Origin: Sphingomonas sp. UBA978
GTDB lineage: Bacteria; Pseudomonadota; Alphaproteobacteria; Sphingomonadales; Sphingomonadaceae
Length of the DNA stretch: 64,000 nucleotides
Assembly (NCBI RefSeq): GCF_002292295.1
Contig: NZ_DBBS01000015.1
Span: 62,231 to 126,230 of the forward strand
Direction of reading: 5' to 3'
The stretch's first letter is position 1; each line of letters starts with the position of its first letter. Below the pieces are notes generated by a model. That model did not search any database and was not told the DNA's origin. It worked only from the letters and a program-made list of their open reading frames with translations. A program made the translations under genes and the position numbers. Positions 31,729 to 39,465 of this stretch are shown in pieces.

Positions 31729-32444
31729 CGTTGCCCTCCAAATGATCTGCGTAAATCCGCCGCCCCCGCCACTTTTCCGGCTTGCCGTAGTGTGGATGCG
31801 TATCGAGCCAGTCGTGCCGGTGTCCGTTTTGACCGAGGCTGCTGCTGTCGGCTGCGGCGAAAGGGGCGGACGCCTGCTACGGCGACACCTCGCAGCATGT
31901 GCACGTGCGGCCAGATGTCAGGCCCAAGCTCCGCCTCGATCTCATCAATCCGCCGCAGATATGCCTCACAGCCGACCGGCTCCCGCTTTGGGTCGCCGAT
32001 CCAACCCATCGCCACCCGCGGATATATAGCTAGCAGTCGACCGAAGCGGGCGATCGGTCCGTCCATATGATAGACCGGCAAACCCTTCTCGATCGGAAAG
32101 GGCCAATCCAACAACTCGCTATCGTTGAGCTGGGAAGGCGCACCAGGAATGTCGGGCATGATCGCCGTCGCACGGTCGCCCCAAATCCACGGCTCTAGCC
32201 AGCGATAATAGACGTCGCGCGGCACATCGCTGTCGGACCAGTCCTTCCCGGCTCGCATCGCCGCTATCCATGTTGAGAAGCGACCATGATCTGCTAGCAG
32301 CTTCGCGCCGTTGATTTGCGCAAGTTGTAGCTGGTCTGGTCGATACATGCTGACGAGCAGATTGCGAGGGCGAGGCTTGCACACCGCCACCAAGGCCTCG
32401 TTCCGGGTGATCGGCGTCACATGGTAGATGTCAGGATGCGCCAT
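31721..32444 (-). pseudogene. DpdA/TGT-like TIM-barrel protein, frameshifted
   Basis: From ATG 32444 the frame reads MAHPDIYHVTPITRNEA..., with LADHGRFSTW (Asp-Ser-Gly-Gly-like substrate site), TAIMPDIPG, PVYHMDGPI, VAMGWIGDP and PHVHMLRGVAVAGV, the order I associate with phage tRNA-guanine transglycosylase-like DpdA proteins. After GVRP the frame leaves the family. Skipping one base within 31857-31870 gives PFAAADSSSLGQNGHRHDW (nucleophile Asp expected in ADSSS, codon 31847-31849) and an end at 31721, about 240 residues. DpdA inserts preQ0-type bases into DNA. Family call is moderate; the frameshift is clear. Confidence 0.6.
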
Positions 32445-32791
32445 CAGGCTACCCACCGAGCGTAGATGCCTTCCGCCTCCCGGATGACATCGATCTGCAC
32501 CACATTAGCAAGGCGCTGCGCGATGTCGGCTGCGATTGCCTCGCCGCTGAATAACTCGGGCGGAAGCGTATCGTCGTCGTATTTGGCCAAGCAATTACGG
32601 AGACGATCCTGAAGCTGCTCTGCAGAAGGACCAGCCGGCCACCATGCTATCACCGTCCAAGTGTGGCCATGCCATGAGCCACCGGGCTTTCGGTGTGCTG
32701 CGCAAAAATGAGCACGGACGCCAGCTAGTACGCGGCCCTGTCCTTCGGGGAGCGGCGGGCTATATAAATCCTCGGTCACACGCACCTCCAT
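32444..32791 (-). CDS. QueD / 6-pyruvoyl-tetrahydropterin synthase-like protein
   Basis: 115 residues from ATG 32791 (an in-frame GTG at 32851 would add 20). His33 of CAAHRKPGG and His41, His43 of WHGHTW match the three zinc-binding His of QueD (AAH...HGH). The later GEAIAADIAQRLANVV and DVIREAEGIYARW match the PTxExxA helix and the ET/EA strand of the family, Glu105 being the pterin-binding Glu. The Cys normally found before HGH is missing. QueD makes 6-carboxy-tetrahydropterin for 7-deazaguanines. TGATG couples it to the next gene. Confidence 0.6.
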   Translation of the reverse strand: MEVRVTEDLYSPPLPEGQGRVLAGVRAHFCAAHRKPGGSWHGHTWTVIAWWPAGPSAEQLQDRLRNCLAKYDDDTLPPELFSGEAIAADIAQRLANVVQIDVIREAEGIYARWVA

Positions 32792-32952
32792 TGCGTTGTG
32801 ATCGCCCGTCCCGTTTGCCGCGGGGCGGGCAACCTTTGCTCCTAGGTGCACCGCGCACCCATGAAGCTCGCAATGGCGAAACGTAAACCGAACAAACCGG
32901 AAGGGTTTCAGCCGTTATCGGCGCCCTTCCCTCCTGTCCGGCATACTACCAC

Positions 32953-33001
32953 GGGTTTTGTAAACCGAAGGTCGCGGGTTCGATTCCTGCAACCGGCACC
33001 A
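32953..33001 (+). other. attR: 3' fragment of a tRNA-Thr(TGU) gene
   Basis: Anticodon loop TTTGTAA (anticodon TGT, 32959-32961), variable loop, T-stem GCGGG/CCTGC with T-loop TTCGATT (32981-32986 and neighbours), acceptor strand AACCGGC (32991-32997), discriminator A and encoded CCA (32999-33001). The 5' half is absent: no D-arm and no GCCGGTT strand upstream. This is what integration into a tRNA 3' half leaves at the far end of a prophage. The complete gene should lie at attL, outside the window. Confidence 0.8.
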
Positions 33002-33161
33002 TTCTTGGCAGATTTCCCAGGCCCGCGCGCCAAAGGCTCTGTGAGCATCGGCGTGCAACATGATATCATCTCGCTGAAAACCAACGGTTTTGGATCAATC
33101 TTACGTGGTGGTCGGCCAGCCTGTTAATTATCGCGGCATCTCCGCAAGAGGGATAATTTAC

Positions 33162-33314
33162 ATGGCAAAGGTAAGCGCATTCCGGTCGAAGCTGCCGGGA
33201 ACAGGCGTCCATCACGACAACAACCAGTGCACGGTGGGCAACAATATCGAAACGCGCAATCGCATCGGCGGCACGGGCGGTTTGCCGCTATGCCAGACGT
33301 GCCGGAACCTCTGA
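33162..33314 (+). CDS. Conserved small protein with CxxC end (50 aa)
   Basis: 50 residues; AGAGGG (33147-33152) precedes ATG 33162. The second half (VHHDNNQCTVGNNIETRNRIGGTGGLPLCQTC) follows a pattern I know from small alphaproteobacterial hypothetical proteins (CTEGNNIE...GGxPxCxxC). Three Cys and two His could bind zinc. First host gene after attR; role unknown. Confidence 0.65.
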   Translation: MAKVSAFRSKLPGTGVHHDNNQCTVGNNIETRNRIGGTGGLPLCQTCRNL

Positions 33315-33371
33315 CCCGACACGCCTTTATCGCATGCTAGGCGAGGGCGTCGTTTTCCGGAACAGCCTCCC

Positions 33372-33977
33372 CTACAATCGTGCGCTGTCGGCGACCTGCC
33401 GCGCCGCGGCGAGGCTGCGGTCGTAATAATGCAGCGCCGGCGCCTCGTAGGTGATGAGGTAGAGGCGCCCGCCGATCATCGCCCCGCGCCCCTCGCCGCG
33501 ACGGCGGAGCGTTTCGCCCTGTCGGGTGAAGGCATAGGTGAAGCGCACGCCCTTGCCGCCGGCGAACGCGACCGGCTCGACCGTGCCGATGCTCATCGAT
33601 GCCGTCCCCAGCGCGATACGATAGCTGTTCTCGACCAGCGCCGGAATGTCGGTGACCAGCATCGTCGCCGACACCTGCGGCAGCGGCTGGTTCTTCCTGT
33701 CGGTGTCGCGGAACAGCGTCTTGCCGCTTTCGATCCCGCCGTAGAAGGTGAGGTCGTTGAGCGCGTCGCCGTCCAGCGTCCAGGTCTCGGCGTTGCGGCC
33801 GGGCCGCGCGCCGAGCCGGTTCCATTCCGACGCGGGTTGCACGGTCAGCGTCGACTTCGCCACCGCGATCCGCGCGCCGGGCAGGATCAGTTTGTTGCCG
33901 GCAACGGCAGGAGCGACCAGCAGCGCAGCGGCGGCGACGGACAGGACGAAGCGGCGAACGGACATCACGAACCTCAT
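33372..33977 (-). CDS. Exported protein of unknown function (201 aa)
   Basis: 201 residues from ATG 33977 (ATGA overlap with the M48 gene upstream; a second ATG at 33965 is possible). Signal peptide with VLSVAAAALLVAPAVA. The mature part is beta-rich with a late RLYLITYEAPALHYYDRSLAAA. Last gene of a three-gene exported-protein operon. I do not recognise a family. Confidence 0.7.
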   Translation of the reverse strand: MRFVMSVRRFVLSVAAAALLVAPAVAGNKLILPGARIAVAKSTLTVQPASEWNRLGARPGRNAETWTLDGDALNDLTFYGGIESGKTLFRDTDRKNQPLPQVSATMLVTDIPALVENSYRIALGTASMSIGTVEPVAFAGGKGVRFTYAFTRQGETLRRRGEGRGAMIGGRLYLITYEAPALHYYDRSLAAARQVADSARL

Positions 33978-35134
33978 GAAGCAACCAGCGTGGTAATGAG
34001 CGGAGCGTCGGCGGCGTCGGGCTTGCGCCGCAGATATTCGCGCAGCGCGATCCCCGCGGGCCCGGCCTGCTGGCCGCGCAGGAGCGCCAGGCCGAGCCCG
34101 CGATACGCCTCCGCCGGGGCGTCGCCGCGATCGATCGCCTGCTGATAGAAGCCCGCCGCCGCGACCAGATCGCGCGGATTGCCGCGCTCGCGATACAATT
34201 CGCCGCGGGCGAACAGCAGCGGCGTCGTCCAGCCGTCCGCCGCCAGCTGGGCGAGGACAAATTCGCTGCCGCCGAAATCGTTGAGCTTCACCTGATCGGC
34301 GAGAAAGGTCGGGAGCCAAGGCGCCAGCGCGGCGCGATAGGCATTGCCCTCCGCCGAGCCGCCGTCGGCGATCGCCTGCGCCGCGTCGCGCAGATAGGTC
34401 GCGCGCGCCAGACTGGTGGGATGGGTGGCGAAGAAGCCCGCGGCATAGCGCTGGTTCGCCTTGCGGTGCCGCCCGATCGCGGTCGCGTCCGCCTCCCCCA
34501 TGATCCGCTCCCACACGTCGGCGGCGGCGGCGGAGGGATAGCGCGACGTCGCCAGATAGCGCACGCCGATCATGTCCGCCGACGTTTCCTGCGCGCGGTC
34601 GAAGGCGTAGAAGCCGCCGATCGTGCTCATCTGCAGGGCGCTGCTGTTCGCGATCAGGATCGACGCCCAGGCCATCAGGTCGGTCCCGCTGCGCCGGTTG
34701 CGGAAGCCGCTGAGGGTATGGCGCAACTCGAAATGGCCAAATTCATGGCCAAGCACCGCGCCCAGCTCCGCCTCGCTGCGTAGCCGCAGCAGCGCGCCCG
34801 ACCAGATCGTCATGGTGCCGTTGGCGCTCATCGTTGCGTTGAACGCGGGGACGCGCAGGATGTAGAGCCGCACGGCGTTACAGCGGTCCTCGCCCACCGT
34901 CCGGCACAGCACGCCGCGCACATAGGCGTTGAGCGCGGGGTCGCGGATCACGTCGGCGGCGTCGCGCAGATGCCGTTCCTCCTCGTCCGCCATCATCCAC
35001 GCGCCGCGCTCGTCGACGTTGGTCGGCTGATAGGCGGCGACATAGGGCGGCAGCGGCGGCACCTTGTCCGCCGCCCACCCCTGCGCCGGCACCGCGACGC
35101 AGGCGAGCGCCGCCGCGATCCCCCACCGCCGCAT
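33974..35134 (-). CDS. M48-family periplasmic metalloprotease
   Basis: 386 residues. Signal peptide (about 1-21), zinc motif HEFGH (130-134) in LGAVLGHEFGHFELRHT, third ligand in AQETSADMIGVRYL, and TPR-like helices in the last 120 residues (YRERGNPRDLVAAAGFYQQAIDRGDAPAEAYRG). This is the BepA/YfgC-like layout of a periplasmic protease with TPR domain, which works on outer-membrane protein quality control. Shorter than BepA (about 490 residues), so related but not clearly an orthologue. Confidence 0.8.
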   Translation of the reverse strand: MRRWGIAAALACVAVPAQGWAADKVPPLPPYVAAYQPTNVDERGAWMMADEEERHLRDAADVIRDPALNAYVRGVLCRTVGEDRCNAVRLYILRVPAFNATMSANGTMTIWSGALLRLRSEAELGAVLGHEFGHFELRHTLSGFRNRRSGTDLMAWASILIANSSALQMSTIGGFYAFDRAQETSADMIGVRYLATSRYPSAAAADVWERIMGEADATAIGRHRKANQRYAAGFFATHPTSLARATYLRDAAQAIADGGSAEGNAYRAALAPWLPTFLADQVKLNDFGGSEFVLAQLAADGWTTPLLFARGELYRERGNPRDLVAAAGFYQQAIDRGDAPAEAYRGLGLALLRGQQAGPAGIALREYLRRKPDAADAPLITTLVAS

Positions 35135-35135
35135 G

Positions 35136-35888
35136 TCAGTGCGCCGACGCGACCGTCACCGGCGCCGCGGCCGGCTTGCCGGGGAAACCCTCCAGCAGCT
35201 GGCGGACGCGTTTCTGCGCGCCATCCGACTCGCGGACGTCGCCGCCCATCTGCATGTCGGCATTCAGCCAGACCAGTTCGCCGGTCCGCAGGTCGACCAG
35301 CCCGGCGAAGCCCTTGTGGACGCCCGCAGTCACCGGCACCCGGGCAAGCGCCGCGAAGATCTGCAGCACCTTGCGCCCGGTCGAGCCGAAATGATCCTCG
35401 GTCGTCACAAACAGCGCATAATCCGCACCGGCCAGACCGGGCAGCTTGGCGACATCCCCGCCGAGGCCCCATTCGAACTGGCCGTCGCGCTTCTTGGTGG
35501 GCAGGCGGTTGCCCGGAAAGAACTGATATTCGATGACGGACTGGGCGACCGCATCGAACAACGCCTGATATTCCGACAGTATCGCAGGGTCGGCATTTAC
35601 CGGTTCGACGTAATCGGTGACCGTGTTGCCGAGACTGTTCTGTGCCTGCGCCAGTGCGGCATCGATGTTCTCGCGCGCCTGCGCCGTCCAGTCGGCATTC
35701 GGTTCGAACATCCCCGCGGTCGATTGTGCGCCGACCTTGATCGACGGGCGCAACAACACGATCCGCGCAGTCCCCGGCCGGAGTTCGAAGCCCGGCTTTA
35801 CCCCCGTCTTCTCCTGCGCCTGTACGGGGACAGCAACCAGCATGGCCGAAACCACCGCCGCGATGACCGCGCATACCAACCGTCTCAT
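35136..35888 (-). CDS. Exported protein of unknown function (250 aa)
   Basis: 250 residues with a clear signal peptide (VCAVIAAVVSAMLVAVPVQAQ). The mature part has GTARIVLLRPSIKVGAQSTAG and a late VDLRTGELVWLNADM, which looks like periplasmic proteins that act as accessory lipoprotein-like factors, though no lipobox is present. First gene of the operon; one base between its stop and the protease start. Confidence 0.65.
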   Translation of the reverse strand: MRRLVCAVIAAVVSAMLVAVPVQAQEKTGVKPGFELRPGTARIVLLRPSIKVGAQSTAGMFEPNADWTAQARENIDAALAQAQNSLGNTVTDYVEPVNADPAILSEYQALFDAVAQSVIEYQFFPGNRLPTKKRDGQFEWGLGGDVAKLPGLAGADYALFVTTEDHFGSTGRKVLQIFAALARVPVTAGVHKGFAGLVDLRTGELVWLNADMQMGGDVRESDGAQKRVRQLLEGFPGKPAAAPVTVASAH

Positions 35889-36075
35889 GATCCCTCCCCC
35901 GAATCACATGCCCCCATGCGATTGGTCGTCACGGTATCACGTTCGCGACGATAGCCAAGCCGGCTCATCTATCCGCATGATGCCGCTCGACTTGTCGGCA
36001 ACTCTGCGCGGTTTCGCCGCAGCCGCGTGCAGTTCGGTCGGCACCAATCGCGTCGACCGGCGTTACGCCTCCGCA

Positions 36076-36783
36076 ATGGTTTCACGCTCCCTGAAGGTCG
36101 CCAGCTACAACATCCACAAGGGCATCGGCCTCGATCGTCGTCGCAATCCCGAACGCGTGATCGAGGTGTTGCGCGAGATCGATGCCGATATCGTCGCGCT
36201 GCAGGAGGCGGATCGGCGCTTCGGCACGCGCGAATCGGTGCTGCCGACGCATCTGCTCGACGAACACAGCGACTGGAAACCGGTCGAATTCGGCATGCGG
36301 GCGCTATCGATGGGCTGGCACGGCAACGTCATCCTCGTGCGCAAATCGGCGCAGGTCGTCGATCGGGAGGCGATCCACCTGCCCTCGCTCGAACCGCGCG
36401 GCGCGGTGATGGCGGACGTACGCACCGATGCCGGCATCGTCCGCGTCGTCGGCATGCACCTCGACCTGTCGGGGCTGTGGCGGCGGCGGCAGGCGGCGGC
36501 GATCATGGCGCATGTCGATGCCTCGACGCACCGGCATCCGACGGTGCTGATGGGCGACCTCAACGAATGGACCGCCGCCGCCGGCTGCCTGCGCGACTTC
36601 TGTCGCGATTATGCGATGGCGACGACCGGTCCCAGCTTCCATGCGCGCCGTCCGGTGGGTAGGCTCGACCGCATCATGGTATCGCGGGAGCTGACGGTGA
36701 CGGACTGCGGCGTGCACGCCAGCGCCGCGGCGCGCAAGACGTCGGACCATCTGCCGATCTGGGCGACGGTGTCCCCCGCCTGA
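36076..36783 (+). CDS. Endonuclease/exonuclease/phosphatase (EEP) family protein
   Basis: 235 residues from ATG 36076. EEP motifs in order: LKVASYNIHKG (Asn), ADIVALQEAD (catalytic-metal Glu), VVGMHLDLS, VLMGDLNEW (Asp/Asn) and the final SDHLPIWA (Asp-His). The family cuts phosphodiester bonds in DNA, phospholipids or inositol phosphates, so the substrate is open. It shares one base with the patatin-like gene that follows, which hints at a lipid-related role (inference). Confidence 0.85.
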   Translation: MVSRSLKVASYNIHKGIGLDRRRNPERVIEVLREIDADIVALQEADRRFGTRESVLPTHLLDEHSDWKPVEFGMRALSMGWHGNVILVRKSAQVVDREAIHLPSLEPRGAVMADVRTDAGIVRVVGMHLDLSGLWRRRQAAAIMAHVDASTHRHPTVLMGDLNEWTAAAGCLRDFCRDYAMATTGPSFHARRPVGRLDRIMVSRELTVTDCGVHASAAARKTSDHLPIWATVSPA

Positions 36784-39065
36784 TGCGCGAGAAGGAGCTG
36801 CGCCTTGCCCTCGTCTGCTATGGCGGCATCAGCCTTGCGGTCTATATGCACGGCATCACCAAGGAGGTGTGGCGCATGGTCCGCGCCAGCCGGGCGTATC
36901 ACGCCGGCGAGCCCGCCGCCGGGGGCAGCCAGGGCGTCTATCGCGCGCTGATCGAGGAGATAGAGGCGCTGGCCGACCTCAAGGTGCGGGTGCTCGCCGA
37001 CATCATCGCGGGCGCGTCGGCGGGCGGCATCAACGGCATCTTCCTGGCGCAGGCGATCGCCACCGGGCAGAGCCTCGAACCGCTCACCGACCTGTGGCTG
37101 ACCTCCGCCGACGTCGAGGCGCTGATCGATCCGGAGGCGGCGCCCGCGTCGCGCTTTTCCAAGATGTGGGCCTTGCCGCTCGCCTGGGTCGCGGCGGGGC
37201 GCAGCGCCGACAAGGTCGAGGCGCTGGACGAGGCGACCCGCGACGAGGTCCGCACCAAGCTGTCTCATTTCGTCCGCTCGCGCTGGTTCGAACCGCCGTT
37301 CGGCGGTGCGACCTTCACCGGCCTGCTGCTCGACGCATTCGATGCGATGGCGAAGAGCGCGGCGGGTCCGCGTCTGCTCCCCGACGGCCAGCCGCTCGAC
37401 CTGTTCGTCACCTGCACCGACTTCACCGGCCATCCCGAACGCCTGCGCCTCAATTCGCCGCCCGAGGTGATGGAGACCGAACATCGCGTCGTGCTGAGCT
37501 TCACCGACCATGCCTCCGGCGGCCCGATCGGCGCGATCCCCGACCTCGCCTTCGCCGCGCGGGCGACGTCGAGCTTTCCGGGCGCCTTTCCACCGTTCAC
37601 GGTCGGCGAACTGGACAAGGTGCTGGCGGATCGCGGCATCGCCTGGCCCGAACGCGCCGACTTCCTCAAGCGCGCCCTGCCCCGCCAGTTCGCCGCGAAC
37701 CAGGTCGACCGGGCGGTCCTGATCGACGGGTCGGTGCTCGCCAACGCGCCGTTCCGCCCGGCGATCGACGCGCTCAAGGAACGCCCGGCGCGGCGCGAGA
37801 TCGACCGGCGCTTCGTCTACATCGACCCCTCGCCCGGCATCAAGATCCGCCTCGGCTCGGGCGTGGAGAAGCCCGGCTTCTTCCAGACCATCCTCGGCGC
37901 GCTCAGCGACCTGCCGCGCCAGCAGCCGATCCGCGACAATCTCGACGCGATCGCGGACCGGTCGGCTCGGATCGACCGGATGCAGGGGATCGTCACCGCG
38001 CTGCGCCCCGCGGTCGAGGAAGAGATCGAGCAATTGTTCGGCCACACCCTGTTCCTCGACCGGCCGACGCCGGCGCGGCTGGTCGCATGGCGGCGCCGCG
38101 CGCAGAGCGCAGCCGCCACACGCGCCGGCTACAGCTATGCCGCCTATGGCCATCTGAAGCTGAGCGGCGTCGTTGAGGCGATTACCGCATTGCTCTATCG
38201 CGTCGGCGGCGAACCCGGCCAGCAGCGCTGGCGCCGCATCCGCGGGGCGATCGAGGCGGCGATCGCGGAACGCGGCTTCGGCGGGGTCGCGCCCTCCTTC
38301 TCGGGCAAGGAGAGCGCGGCGACGATCGACTTCCTGCGCACTTTCGACACCGGCTTCCGCATCCGCCGCCTGCGGCTGATGGCGCGACGGCTGAGCGAGA
38401 TCGAGGCGGACGGCACCGATGCGGGCGTGATGCGCGAGGCGATCTATGCCTCGCTCGCCGCCTATCTCGACCGGCAGCGGGCGGACGACCATCCGCATCT
38501 GGGGTTGCAGGTCCGGCGGCTGCGCAAGGCGGATGCGGGACCGCTGCTCGATGCGCTGGCGCAGACGCTCGATCTCACCGCGCTGGACGCGGACACCGAC
38601 GTCCGGCTGGCGGAGGCGTTTGCGACGCTCGACCGGCCGACGCGGCGGGCGCTGCTGCTCGCCTATCTGGGCTTCCCCTATTTCGACACCGCGACGCTGC
38701 CGCTGCTGCAGGGCGAGGGGCTGGACGAGTTTGACCCGATCAAGGTCGACCGCATCGCCCCGGACGACGCCACCGCGATCCGTTCCGGGGGCGCGGAGGC
38801 GACGCTGAAGGGCATCCAGTTCAACAGCTTCGGCGCCTTCTTCAGTCGCGCCTATCGCGAAAACGACTATCTGTGGGGCCGGCTGCACGGCGCCGAGCGG
38901 ATGATCGACATCTGCGTCTCGACGCTGCCCGCGACGGTGCGGATGAAGGCGGGGCGCGTCGCCGCGATCAAGCGCGCCGCCTTTCGCGCGATCCTCGACG
39001 AGGAGGAACCGCGGCTGACCACGATTGCCGCACTGATCGCGACGTTGCGGACCGAAGTAGGCTGA
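36783..39065 (+). CDS. Patatin-like lipase domain protein (DUF3376-type, 760 aa)
   Basis: 760 residues. The patatin core begins at residue 6 (LRLALVCYGGISLAVYMHGI, oxyanion loop), nucleophile Ser79 in GASAGG (77-82) and catalytic Asp in LIDGSVLANAPF (about 318). The 400 C-terminal residues match the long patatin proteins labelled DUF3376 and have no enzyme motif I can name. Such proteins are phospholipases or acyl hydrolases, cytosolic here (no signal peptide). TGATG start coupling to the EEP gene. Confidence 0.85.
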   Translation: MREKELRLALVCYGGISLAVYMHGITKEVWRMVRASRAYHAGEPAAGGSQGVYRALIEEIEALADLKVRVLADIIAGASAGGINGIFLAQAIATGQSLEPLTDLWLTSADVEALIDPEAAPASRFSKMWALPLAWVAAGRSADKVEALDEATRDEVRTKLSHFVRSRWFEPPFGGATFTGLLLDAFDAMAKSAAGPRLLPDGQPLDLFVTCTDFTGHPERLRLNSPPEVMETEHRVVLSFTDHASGGPIGAIPDLAFAARATSSFPGAFPPFTVGELDKVLADRGIAWPERADFLKRALPRQFAANQVDRAVLIDGSVLANAPFRPAIDALKERPARREIDRRFVYIDPSPGIKIRLGSGVEKPGFFQTILGALSDLPRQQPIRDNLDAIADRSARIDRMQGIVTALRPAVEEEIEQLFGHTLFLDRPTPARLVAWRRRAQSAAATRAGYSYAAYGHLKLSGVVEAITALLYRVGGEPGQQRWRRIRGAIEAAIAERGFGGVAPSFSGKESAATIDFLRTFDTGFRIRRLRLMARRLSEIEADGTDAGVMREAIYASLAAYLDRQRADDHPHLGLQVRRLRKADAGPLLDALAQTLDLTALDADTDVRLAEAFATLDRPTRRALLLAYLGFPYFDTATLPLLQGEGLDEFDPIKVDRIAPDDATAIRSGGAEATLKGIQFNSFGAFFSRAYRENDYLWGRLHGAERMIDICVSTLPATVRMKAGRVAAIKRAAFRAILDEEEPRLTTIAALIATLRTEVG

Positions 39066-39129
39066 CCCGCGCCAGAGGCTGGCCATTCCGGCCGCCGGCC
39101 GCTACCCTCGTCGCCCTCGGGAGTATCGC

Positions 39130-39465
39130 ATGCAGTTCCTCAAGATCCTGTTCTGGTTCCTGCTCGCCTTCGTCGCGGCGCTGTTCACCTATAGCAATTG
39201 GACCAGTATCCAGATCAACATGTGGAGCGGGCTGATCGCCGACGTGAACCTGCCGCTGCTGCTGCTGGTGACCTTCCTGATCGGTTTCCTCCCGACCTAT
39301 CTCTACCTCGGCACGGTGCGCTGGCGGCTGCGCCAGCGGCTCGCGACCTGCGAGCGGATGCTGGCCGACAGCCGGGCGCTTGCCGCGGCACCCGCGACGC
39401 CGATCGCGACGCCGCCCGTCGGCGATCCGGCCGGCGACCGGGCGCCCGAGGGCCGGCTGATATGA
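39130..39465 (+). CDS. LapA-type inner-membrane protein
   Basis: 111 residues with two hydrophobic spans (about 5-20 and 41-60) and a central TYSNWTSIQINMW, the conserved loop of LapA/DUF1049 proteins. The C-terminus is Pro/Ala-rich. LapA helps control LPS assembly in E. coli, but sphingomonads lack LPS, so its role here is uncertain. It heads the pyrF-trp run and overlaps pyrF by four bases. Confidence 0.75.
   Translation: MQFLKILFWFLLAFVAALFTYSNWTSIQINMWSGLIADVNLPLLLLVTFLIGFLPTYLYLGTVRWRLRQRLATCERMLADSRALAAAPATPIATPPVGDPAGDRAPEGRLI

Larger units (their letters stand above)
1..33001. mobile_element. Right-hand part of a siphovirus-type prophage, ending at a tRNA-Thr attR
   Basis: A continuous block of phage genes (terminase, portal, capsid, connectors, tail chaperone, tape measure, tail tip, spike, lysis genes) runs on the + strand from the left edge to about 29674. 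A minus-strand accessory operon then reaches 32791. The right boundary is a 3' fragment of a tRNA-Thr gene at 32953-33001, after which genes are chromosomal in character. No integrase, repressor or replication gene is visible, so the left end and attL lie outside the window. The tape measure of 897 residues implies a non-contractile tail of moderate length (inference from the roughly 1.5 angstrom per residue rule). No sheath or baseplate-wedge genes were seen, which argues for a siphovirus. Confidence 0.93.

Noticed and set aside
32913..33001. Complete tRNA gene at the prophage right end
   Set aside because: The 3' half is excellent, but there is no 5' acceptor strand GCCGGTT, no D-arm, and the lower half of the anticodon stem does not pair with the sequence upstream. 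It is an att remnant.
32846..33127. Open frame crossing the attR site
   Set aside because: It would span the phage-host junction and the tRNA remnant; composition is not protein-like.
33337..34514. Long minus-strand frames of 307 and 380 codons over the exported-protein operon
   Set aside because: Arg-rich shadows of high-GC genes. Only the last 201 codons of the longer frame (33372-33977) match a signal-peptide protein, and that part is annotated.
36609..39086. 825-codon minus-strand frame opposite the patatin-like gene
   Set aside because: Typical antisense shadow in high-GC DNA: Arg/Gly/His-rich with no domain. The + strand gene has intact catalytic motifs.
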